Of a DNA stretch of 64,000 bases, positions 52,762 through 59,472 are shown piece after piece. Within the stretch, counting starts at the first letter, position 1; each line of letters starts with the position of its first letter. The notes beneath the pieces were generated by a model. The model did not search any database, was not told the DNA's origin, and saw only the letters and a program-made list of their open reading frames with translations. Location: contig MEFD01000026.1 in NCBI GenBank assembly GCA_001724995.1, forward strand, positions 22,452 to 86,451. The letters run 5' to 3'. Position numbers and translations under genes: made by a program. The stretch comes from Rubrivivax sp. SCN 71-131. Its GTDB lineage: Bacteria; Pseudomonadota; Gammaproteobacteria; Burkholderiales; Burkholderiaceae_C.

Positions 52762-54021
52762 TCACAGCCGCTCGCGCAGACCCAGGAGCGGCTCGAAGAG
52801 CCATTCGATCAGGCGCCGCCTCTCGAGCATGACGTCGGCCTGCAGCCGCATGCCCGCGGTCAGCGGCTGCGCCGCGCGCGCAAGCGCCGCCTCCTCGAGC
52901 GCCACGGTGATGCGAAACAGCGCCTCGCCCGGCCGCTGCGGCGCGATCCCTGCCAGCGGCTGCGCCGCCAGTTCGCCCGCCGCCAGCGGCGTGCGCGAGA
53001 CCTGCAGCACCTGCCCCGTCATCGCACCGTACTTCTGGTAGGGAAAGGCCTCCAGCCGCAGCCGCACCGCCTGCCCGGGCCGGATGAAGCCGACCGCGCT
53101 GCTGGGCGCGTAGAGCTGCGCCTGCAGCCTCGCGCCCTGCGGCACGAGGCTGGCCAGCGCCGAGCTGGGCGAGACGGCCTGCCCGGGTTCGGAGAGCACG
53201 GCGGAGAGCATGCCATCCTGCGGCGCACGCACGATCAGTTGGCGCTCACTATTCTGTTCAGCAGCCTCACGGCTGACTTCAGCCAGGTCGCGCTCGAGCT
53301 CACCCTGGGCACTGCGCGCGGCCAGCGGCAGGCTGCGGCGATCGCCTTCGAGCTGCTCGCGCTCGCGCTGCAGACGCAGGCGCTCGCGCTGCAGCCCCTG
53401 CAGTTGCGATTGCAGTCCGAGCACCTCCTCCTGCTTGGCCAGCACCTGAGCCTCGGAGATGAAGTTGTCCTGGCGTAGCGCCTGCAGCCGCTCCTGCGCC
53501 TGCTGCGCCAGTGTCAGCCGCTGTTGCTGCAGCGCCGCCTCGCGGTCGGCCTGGGCCTGCTCGGCGCGCAGCGTCTGCAGCCGGCGGTCCAGCGCCGCGG
53601 CCTGCGCCAGCGCCAGCGCGTCCTGCTGCCGCGCCGTCTCCTGCAGGCTGCGCTGGCGCTCCTGCAGGCTGCGTAGCACCTCCGCCTGGGCACCGGCCAG
53701 CAGGCGCGGGCGCTCCTGCGCCAGCACGAAAAGCACGTCGCCGGCCTTGACGCGCTGCCCTTCGCTCACGCGGCGCTCGATCACCGTCGCCGCTTCGGGG
53801 GGCACGAGGCGGATGACGCCGCGGTCGGGCGCAAGCACCCCGTCGACCGTGGTCTTGCGCGTGTACTGGCCGAGGGCGAGAAAGGCGCCGACGAGCAGCG
53901 CCACCGCCAGCACGCCGAGGGTGACGAGGTCCATCGAAAGCGGACGCACGATCTGCACGCGGCCAAGCCACGCGCCCTGCTGCGCCTGCAGCGCCTCGTC
54001 GCGAAACAGCGGCCGCGTCAC
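52762..54021 (-). CDS. HlyD-family membrane-fusion adaptor of the peptide exporter
   Basis: A 419-residue periplasmic adaptor with one N-terminal membrane span (LVTLGVLAVALLVGAFLALG), a biotinyl-lipoyl-like segment (VSEGQRVKAGDVLFVL), a long Gln/Arg/Leu coiled coil (about residues 110-240), and the return strand APQDGMLSAVLSEPGQAVSP. The GTG at 54021 opens into the conserved TRPLFRDEALQAQQGAWLG; the frame stays open upstream but without homology-like content. It links the ABC protein to an outer-membrane channel, whose gene is not in the window. Confidence 0.9.
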   Translation of the reverse strand: MTRPLFRDEALQAQQGAWLGRVQIVRPLSMDLVTLGVLAVALLVGAFLALGQYTRKTTVDGVLAPDRGVIRLVPPEAATVIERRVSEGQRVKAGDVLFVLAQERPRLLAGAQAEVLRSLQERQRSLQETARQQDALALAQAAALDRRLQTLRAEQAQADREAALQQQRLTLAQQAQERLQALRQDNFISEAQVLAKQEEVLGLQSQLQGLQRERLRLQREREQLEGDRRSLPLAARSAQGELERDLAEVSREAAEQNSERQLIVRAPQDGMLSAVLSEPGQAVSPSSALASLVPQGARLQAQLYAPSSAVGFIRPGQAVRLRLEAFPYQKYGAMTGQVLQVSRTPLAAGELAAQPLAGIAPQRPGEALFRITVALEEAALARAAQPLTAGMRLQADVMLERRRLIEWLFEPLLGLRERL

Positions 54022-54205
54022 GACCGCCGGCCCGGCCTCGCGCCGGGGCGAATAAAACCACGCCCGCTTGGAAAACCGGCGGATCCTGGCGGGGGCAAGG
54101 ACCCCCCGGTACGGGCGTGCAAAACGTTGGGCCGGGCGGTCAGCTCTCCAGCATGCAGCCCGGCGTCGGTCGTGCGCGGGACGAGCCCTGCGCACGACTG
54201 CCGAT

Positions 54206-54349
54206 TCACCAGCGGTGGCCGGGAGACGCGTCCGTGCCCGTGCCGCCGCTCACCGCCTTCAACTGCTCGGGCTGCAGCGGCACCGGGCTCTTGAGCGCCG
54301 CGGCGGGCTGGGACGACAGACGGCGGAACAGGTTCTGGATCAGCGACAT
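54206..54349 (-). CDS. Double-glycine leader peptide, likely substrate of the C39 exporter
   Basis: A 47-codon gene starting at the ATG at 54349, with GAGGAGAG ending 7 nt upstream. The leader ends LQPEQLKAVSGG: Leu at -12, Glu at -9, Leu at -7, Val at -4 and Gly-Gly at -2/-1, close to the class II bacteriocin/PCAT leader pattern. Cleavage would free an 11-residue peptide, TGTDASPGHRW, with no Cys. The first 20 residues are amphipathic (SLIQNLFRRL). The gene lies 185 bp before hlyD on the same strand and 76 bp after a lux-box-like palindrome. Role unknown: signal or bacteriocin-like are both open. Confidence 0.8.
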   Translation of the reverse strand: MSLIQNLFRRLSSQPAAALKSPVPLQPEQLKAVSGGTGTDASPGHRW

Positions 54350-54424
54350 GACAGCTCTCCTCGTTGCACGGGTGCCGAACAGCACACTGCGGACGATTGG
54401 AGCAGGCGAGCCCGCGCCCTGCCA

Positions 54425-54440
54425 CTGTCAGCCCTTACAG
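54425..54440 (-). promoter_or_regulatory. Lux-box-like palindrome upstream of the peptide gene
   Basis: CTGTCAGCCCTTACAG has the CTG-N10-CAG core of LuxR-family operators. On the minus strand a -10-like TCCAAT (54401-54396) would put the start of transcription near 54389, so the box centre is about -43, the classic activator position. It resembles the two boxes at 55259 and 55277 (13 of 16 positions shared with the first, after reverse complement). Confidence 0.6.
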
Positions 54441-54496
54441 GGTGGGCGCTGCCGCGCCCTCGGCGCGGCTCGGCGCCGCCTCGATCCTGCGCAGGC

Positions 54497-55210
54497 TCAA
54501 TGGATCAGCCCCAGGCGCAGCGCCTTGAGCACCGCCTGGTGCTTATTCGCGCAACCGAGCTTGTGCATCGCGTTGTTGACGTGCAGCACCGCGGTGCGCT
54601 CGCTGATGCCGAGGATGGCGCCGACCTCCCACGCCGTCTTGCCCTCCATCGTCCAGCGCAGCGCCTCCAACTCGCGCGGCGTCAGCGCGGGCCGCTCCTG
54701 CTGCATCGCGCGCGGCAGGTAGATCCGCAGCGCTGCCTCCTGTGCGTGCACGGCGAAGAGCTGCAGGTCGGCGACGAGGCGCTGCAACTCGCGCGGGTCC
54801 TCGGGCAGCGCCTGGTCGCGGTCGACGCCGAGCTGGAAATGCCGCCCCTCGGGCATGTGCAGCGCTAGCGCGATGCCGGTGTGATAGCCGAAGGGCGCCA
54901 TCTGCTCCCACATCTCGCCCGCGCCCTGCGCGACGTAGGTATGCTGGTTCCAGATGATCGGCACGGTCTGCCTCTTGCAGTGCTGCATCACCGGGTCGTG
55001 CCGGTTCCGCGCAGGGTCGTCAGCCGCTTCGAGATAGCCGGCCGGGGTGTTGTCGACGACGAAGAACTCGCTGCGGTTGAGGCCATGGTCGACGACGGTC
55101 ATCGCCGAGACGAGATCGAAGCCGAGCCCGCGCGCGAAGCGGACCACCTCGTCGCGAAACTCTTCGCGACTGCGGGCCTGCATCACGGCCGAATAGCCAC
55201 CCGGCAGCAT
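54497..55210 (-). CDS. LuxR-type quorum-sensing regulator without cognate LuxI (solo)
   Basis: A 237-residue protein with an N-terminal autoinducer-binding domain and a C-terminal GerE helix-turn-helix (LTPRELEALRWTMEGKTAWEVGAILGISERT). I chose the ATG at 55210, which has GGGAGAAGGA a few nt upstream; one at 55231 is in frame. In the ligand pocket the HDPV Asp-Pro and the later Trp (VPIIWN) are kept, but the Trp and Tyr that normally precede them are replaced in the NTPAGYLEAADDPARN stretch, as in several LuxR solos. No acyl-homoserine-lactone synthase is in the window. Confidence 0.9.
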   Translation of the reverse strand: MLPGGYSAVMQARSREEFRDEVVRFARGLGFDLVSAMTVVDHGLNRSEFFVVDNTPAGYLEAADDPARNRHDPVMQHCKRQTVPIIWNQHTYVAQGAGEMWEQMAPFGYHTGIALALHMPEGRHFQLGVDRDQALPEDPRELQRLVADLQLFAVHAQEAALRIYLPRAMQQERPALTPRELEALRWTMEGKTAWEVGAILGISERTAVLHVNNAMHKLGCANKHQAVLKALRLGLIH

Positions 55211-55258
55211 CGATTCCTTCTCCCACGGCATGCGGCGTGGCGGCCTTCACGGTCAAAC

Positions 55259-55274
55259 CTGACAGGACTTACAG
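55259..55274. promoter_or_regulatory. Lux-box-like palindrome A (luxR / rsaM-like intergenic region)
   Basis: CTGACAGGACTTACAG, with the CTG-N10-CAG core, in the divergent promoter region 49 bp from the LuxR start. It is the first of two adjacent copies; the second starts 18 bp later and matches at 14 of 16 positions. Confidence 0.6.
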
Positions 55275-55276
55275 CC

Positions 55277-55292
55277 CTGACAAGGATTACAG
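55277..55292. promoter_or_regulatory. Lux-box-like palindrome B (luxR / rsaM-like intergenic region)
   Basis: CTGACAAGGATTACAG, again CTG-N10-CAG. A -10-like GATAAC at 55313-55318 would put transcription of the RsaM-like gene near 55325, so this box is centred at about -41, right for LuxR activation. The distance between the centres of the two boxes is 18 bp. Confidence 0.6.
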
Positions 55293-55327
55293 CTCCGCCG
55301 TGCCAGCACTTGGATAACGATGGCGAC

Positions 55328-55744
55328 ATGCAACCCACCGTACCATCCTCCGTCTCTCAGGCTTCGCCTGCCATCATGCCCTGGTCGCTGCGTGCATGGC
55401 CGCCCTTATTGTGGCAGGCCAACGAAGCGCCGCCAGCCGAATTCCACCACCTGAGCACGCACGTGGACGTCGGTCCGGACAGCACGCAGGGCCGCGTCTC
55501 GGGCCAGACGATCTGGGCCGGAACCGTGGCCGGCTGCGAAGCCGGCATGGCCTGGGACTGGATCGAGCTCGCCCACGGCGTGCTGGCGATGGCCGACCCG
55601 ATGTCCGTGATCACCAACCTGCGCTTCCTGGGCGACGCGGGAGAGGTGCTCACCGCGGCGCAAGCCGCGCTCGTCATCAACGGCATCGTGCGCGCGCTGC
55701 CCTGGCAGGACGAGGTCGGCCGCGCTTTGGCCACCTGGCACTGA
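55328..55744 (+). CDS. RsaM-like quorum-sensing modulator (DUF4902-like)
   Basis: A 138-residue protein. The region GRVSGQTIWAGTVAGCEAGM then AWDWIEL, followed by a SVITNLRFLGDAGEVLTAAQ segment and ALPWQDEV near the end, matches the pattern I know for RsaM/DUF4902 proteins (an x-GYTEW-like turn, GWDW, SN-x-ML-x-D-x-x-G, and a final WQ). RsaM proteins of Burkholderia and Pseudomonas fuscovaginae sit beside luxR/luxI genes and repress or tune quorum sensing without a known DNA-binding domain. The gene is divergent from luxR across two lux-like boxes. The assignment is by eye. Confidence 0.7.
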   Translation: MQPTVPSSVSQASPAIMPWSLRAWPPLLWQANEAPPAEFHHLSTHVDVGPDSTQGRVSGQTIWAGTVAGCEAGMAWDWIELAHGVLAMADPMSVITNLRFLGDAGEVLTAAQAALVINGIVRALPWQDEVGRALATWH

Positions 55745-55775
55745 AGGCGGCCTGAGCGCCGTCGCCTCGCCTCGC

Positions 55776-56939
55776 TCAGGCGAGGGCCCGACGCCCGAGC
55801 TGACGCGCGACATAGGCCACCGCCAGCGCCGCGACCAGGGCGCTGACCAGCAGTGGGATGGCGAGCTCGACGGCGCCCGGCAGCTCGCCCTTGAGCACGC
55901 GCGTCATCAGCTCGGCCTGGGCCAGCGCCGGCACCCACAGCTGCCAGGCCGCGCGCCCCTGCTGGCCGAACATCGTCGCCAGGGGCACTAGCGACACCAG
56001 CAGCATCAGGCCCGAGGCGTTGGCCTGCGCCTCCTTGACGCTGCGGCTGCGGATCGCCACCGCCATCAGCAGCGCCGACAGGGCGCCGGCCAGCGGCAGC
56101 AGCAACGCCGCGAAGAGCGCGGCCTCGCGCGGCCCGTAACGGAACATCGCCGCCAGCGATTCGCTGCGCAGCAGCCACTGCCCGGGCAGGAAGCCCAGGC
56201 AGCAGAGCACGGCGACGAGCATCGCCACCGCAGCCACCGCGGCCCACTTGCCCGCAGCCAGCGCGCCGTGGCGCACCGGGTTCATCAGCAACGGCTCGAG
56301 CGAGCCGCGCTCGCGCTCGCCGGCGGTGCTGTCCAGCGCCGCATTCAGCGCGCCGTAGAGCACCGCCATCAGCACGAAGAAGGGGATGATGCCGGTGAGC
56401 TGCGCGCCGCGCGCAGCGGCGTCGGCCAGGTCGCGCTGCTCGACCTGCACCGCCTGCACGAGCGCGGGCGCCACGCCGCGCAGCGCCAGGCGCAGCGTCG
56501 CCTGTTCCTGGTTGAAGCCCGAGAGCAGGGCCAGCAGCCGCGCGACTGCCGCCTGCGCGCGCACGTTGGCGCTGCTGCTGACGACCTCGAGCAGCGGCTG
56601 CCGCGCCGCCACGAGATCTTCCTCGAAGCCGGCCGGCACGAGCAGCACCGGGTCCGCGAGCTCGCCCTCGACGATGCGCGCCTCCCAGTCCGCGGGTGCG
56701 GCCCGGATCGCGTAGGTCTGTCGCTCGAAGTAGTTGCGCAGGCTGGGCGCGTGCTCGAGGCCGGCCACCTGCACTTCGCGCCCATAGGCGCGACGCTCGG
56801 CGTCGGCCACCAGCGTCGACAGCAGCACCAGCACCAGCGGTCCCATGGCCACCGAGCTCAGCAGCACGACGAGCAGCGTGCGGCGGTCGCGCAGCGCGTC
56901 CAGCAGCTCCTTGCGAAAGACGATCCAGGCCTGTCTCAC
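55776..56939 (-). CDS. ABC-2 type transporter permease, NatB-like
   Basis: A 387-residue permease starting at a GTG (56939) that overlaps the ATPase stop by 4 bp. It has an N-terminal span, a large extracytoplasmic loop (about residues 45-180), and about five more spans, with the STAGERERGSLEPLLMNPV motif typical of ABC-2/NatB exporters. NatAB pumps sodium in Bacillus; many relatives have other, unknown substrates. Confidence 0.88.
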   Translation of the reverse strand: MRQAWIVFRKELLDALRDRRTLLVVLLSSVAMGPLVLVLLSTLVADAERRAYGREVQVAGLEHAPSLRNYFERQTYAIRAAPADWEARIVEGELADPVLLVPAGFEEDLVAARQPLLEVVSSSANVRAQAAVARLLALLSGFNQEQATLRLALRGVAPALVQAVQVEQRDLADAAARGAQLTGIIPFFVLMAVLYGALNAALDSTAGERERGSLEPLLMNPVRHGALAAGKWAAVAAVAMLVAVLCCLGFLPGQWLLRSESLAAMFRYGPREAALFAALLLPLAGALSALLMAVAIRSRSVKEAQANASGLMLLVSLVPLATMFGQQGRAAWQLWVPALAQAELMTRVLKGELPGAVELAIPLLVSALVAALAVAYVARQLGRRALA

Positions 56940-57727
56940 GGCGCGGCCTGCGTGCTGGGCGGCGGCGCCTCCGACGCCGCGCGCGGCGCGAAGGCGAGCT
57001 GCACGAAGGCCTGCTCGAAGTCGTCGGTGGCCGCGCGCGCGCAGAGCTGCGCCACGCTGCCTTCGGCCACCGTGCGCCCGGCGGCCATCACGACCACATG
57101 GTCACACAGGCGTTGCACCTCCTGCATCACGTGGGTGGAGACGACGATGCACTTGCCGTCCTCGTCGCGCAGCCGCTGCAGCGCGCGGCGCAGCGCGCGC
57201 GTGGCCATCACGTCCAGGCCGTTGGTGGGCTCGTCGAGGATGATGTTGGGCGGGTCGTGCACGAGCGCCCGCGCCAGCGCCGTCTTCATGCGCTCGCCCT
57301 GGCTGAAGCCCTCGGTGCGGCGCTCGAGCAGCGGCTGCAGCTCCAGCGTCTCGGCCAGCGCCTCGGCGCGCGCCTGCGCGGCGGCTTCGGACAAGCCGTG
57401 CAGGTGCGCGAAATAGACGATGTTCTCGCGCGCGGTGAGACGGGGATAGAGCCCGCGCGCGTCGCTGAGCACGCCCAGCCGCGCCAGCGCCGCAGCGGGC
57501 CGCTGCGCGACCTCGATGCCGTCGACCGCAACGCGCCCGGCGTCGGGCGCGATCAGCGCCGCCACCATGCGCAGCGTCGTGGTCTTGCCTGCGCCGTTGC
57601 TGCCCAGCAGCCCGGTGATGCAGCCGTCGGCGGCGACGAAGCGGGCGTCGGCCACGGCCTGCACCACGCGCGCGCGACGGCCGCGGCCGTGCACGAAGCG
57701 GCGCTGCACGCCCTCCACCACGATCAC
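56936..57727 (-). CDS. ABC transporter ATP-binding protein, NatA-like
   Basis: A 263-residue ATPase starting at a GTG (57727) with AAGGGG upstream. Walker A GSNGAGKTT, signature FSQGERMK (LSGGQ variant with Gln at position 3), and Walker B NIILDEPTNGLD are intact. It overlaps both the hydrolase gene before it and the permease gene after it by 4 bp, so the three are one tightly coupled operon. Confidence 0.92.
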   Translation of the reverse strand: MIVVEGVQRRFVHGRGRRARVVQAVADARFVAADGCITGLLGSNGAGKTTTLRMVAALIAPDAGRVAVDGIEVAQRPAAALARLGVLSDARGLYPRLTARENIVYFAHLHGLSEAAAQARAEALAETLELQPLLERRTEGFSQGERMKTALARALVHDPPNIILDEPTNGLDVMATRALRRALQRLRDEDGKCIVVSTHVMQEVQRLCDHVVVMAAGRTVAEGSVAQLCARAATDDFEQAFVQLAFAPRAASEAPPPSTQAAP

Positions 57728-59265
57728 GGTGCATCCCCTTCTGCGCCGGGCGCGACGAAGGTCGGCGGGCGCGGGCGCCGTTGCACGCAGCCGGCGTCGA
57801 CGGCCAGCGCGGCCGCCTCTCCCTCGGCGTCGACGAAGCGATGCACCATCTCGCGCACGCAGGGCAGGCCGAGCTGGCCATGCCCGCCCGCGGCGACGAC
57901 GACATGCCGCGCGCGCGCGCCCAGCCGCGCCGCCACGCGCTCGCCGTGGTGCGGCGGCGTCACCGGGTCGAGGGCCCCCGAGAGCAGCAGCACCGGCACC
58001 GGCGCGGCTCCGATGCGGTAGAAGGCGCTCGGCAGCCGCGCGCGCGGCCAGCCCGCACAGGCCTCGCGGTAGCGCGCGGCCAGGCCCGCGAAATCGCCGT
58101 GCGACGGCGGCTGCGCCTGAACCCCGGGCAGGTCCTCGCTGCAGACGACGGCGAAATGCTGGCCTTGCGCGATGCCTGCCGAACGCCCGCCGCCCAGCGC
58201 GGCGGCCAGCCCGAGCAAGGCCTCCCAGCGACCTCCGGCAGCTTGCGCGATCGCCTGCGGCAGCGCACTGCTCAGCAGCGGTGAATAAAGCGGCGCACGC
58301 ACCAGACCGGCGAGGGCTTCGCGCGTGAGCGTGAGTCGCTCCTCGCGGCCGCTGACCGGGTGCGGCAGCGTCACCTCGCGCGGCAGCACGGCCAGCAGCG
58401 CCTGCCACTGCGCACGCAGGCGCGGCTGGCGCTGCCGGCAGGCGGTGTCACCCTCGCACCACGCCAGCAGGGCTTCGAAGGCCGTCGTCGCGTCGCGCGC
58501 GAAGGACAGCGGCAGCGCCATGTCCGGCGGCGCCACGCCATCGAGCACCACGCGACGCACCGCCTGCGGCGCCTGACGCAGATAGTCCAGCGCCACCCGC
58601 GTGCCATAGGAGACGCCGACCAGGTTCACGCGCTCGGCGCCGAGCGCGCGGCGTACCGCCTCCGCGTCCTGCACCGCGTCGATGGTCGTATAGCGACGCA
58701 GATCGCCGTGCGGCAGTGCCTGCAGCTGCTCGCGGCAGCGCGCCAGCGCACGCAGCGCGCGCGCGTCGTCGAGGCTCTCGCGCAGGGGCCGCGTCGGCGC
58801 ATCGTCGTCTTCACAGGTAAGCGGCGCGCTGCGCCCGGTGCCGCGCTGGTCGATGAGCACGATATCGCGCCGGTTGGAAAAGCGTGCCAGCAACTGCGCC
58901 ACCGCACCGGCGAGGTCGATCGCGCTCTGACCGGGCCCGCCGGCGAAGAAGAACACCGGGTCCGGCTCGCGCCGCCGCGACAGTGCCGGCAGCACCGCGA
59001 AGTGCACCGAGATCGTGGCTCCGGCCGGGTCGTCGGCGGCAAGCGGCCGGGCCAGCTCGCCACACCACGCCGGCGCCTCGACGCCGCGCAGGCGGCAGTC
59101 CTGCAGCCCCGGGGGCGCCGCCGACGCAACGCCTGCCGGCACCCCCCCGAGCAGCACGGCCGACGCGACTGCGACCGCGCGGTGGCGCCAGGGCCGCCAG
59201 GCGCGCCGACGCGTCGGCAACGGGTGGGGCAGCAGGTGGGGCAGCAGGTGGGGCAACAGCGGCAA
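57724..59265 (-). CDS. Secreted alpha/beta hydrolase, TAP/proline-iminopeptidase type
   Basis: A 513-residue exported hydrolase. The oxyanion region FFFAGGPGQSAID, the nucleophile Ser in VGVSYGTR, the Asp in SGALDPVTPP and the His in AAGGHGQL form a full catalytic triad; the TAP-like C-terminal domain is present. Relatives are tripeptidyl aminopeptidases of Streptomyces and proline iminopeptidases. The start is a TTG at 59265; the first 17 residues are an odd repeat (HLLPHLLPHPLP) from a 12-bp tandem repeat, followed by a more usual signal region ending AGVASA. Confidence 0.86.
   Translation of the reverse strand: MPLLPHLLPHLLPHPLPTRRRAWRPWRHRAVAVASAVLLGGVPAGVASAAPPGLQDCRLRGVEAPAWCGELARPLAADDPAGATISVHFAVLPALSRRREPDPVFFFAGGPGQSAIDLAGAVAQLLARFSNRRDIVLIDQRGTGRSAPLTCEDDDAPTRPLRESLDDARALRALARCREQLQALPHGDLRRYTTIDAVQDAEAVRRALGAERVNLVGVSYGTRVALDYLRQAPQAVRRVVLDGVAPPDMALPLSFARDATTAFEALLAWCEGDTACRQRQPRLRAQWQALLAVLPREVTLPHPVSGREERLTLTREALAGLVRAPLYSPLLSSALPQAIAQAAGGRWEALLGLAAALGGGRSAGIAQGQHFAVVCSEDLPGVQAQPPSHGDFAGLAARYREACAGWPRARLPSAFYRIGAAPVPVLLLSGALDPVTPPHHGERVAARLGARARHVVVAAGGHGQLGLPCVREMVHRFVDAEGEAAALAVDAGCVQRRPRPPTFVAPGAEGDAP
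59223..59258. repeat. Three tandem copies of a 12-bp repeat
   Basis: GGTGGGGCAGCA occurs twice exactly at 59223-59246 and a third time with one change at 59247-59258. In the left-reading hydrolase it encodes the start of the protein (CCC CAC CTG CTG repeats). Slippage here would lengthen or shorten the N-terminal region by four residues without a frameshift. Confidence 0.85.
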
Positions 59266-59472
59266 CGCCTCGTGGCAGCGGCAGCGGGCATGAGCGTAGC
59301 AGGCGCTGCCGCGTACTGCGGCGCCGCGGCGTGATCAATTGCCGCTGCGTCCCCCGCCTCCGGGGGCAGTTCGGCTGGCCGCAGGCACCGGCCCGGGGGC
59401 ATGATCACGCTCCTCCCGCCCGCCCCCGGCGCGGTTCGGGCGCAGCGCGCCCTTCCAGTCACCCGCTCGACC

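Noticed and set aside
54021..54195. Extra N-terminal frame of hlyD, or a second secreted peptide between the peptide gene and hlyD
   Set aside because: The sequence is Arg/Pro-rich without hydrophobic or GG-leader features, and homologue-like sequence begins at the GTG at 54021.
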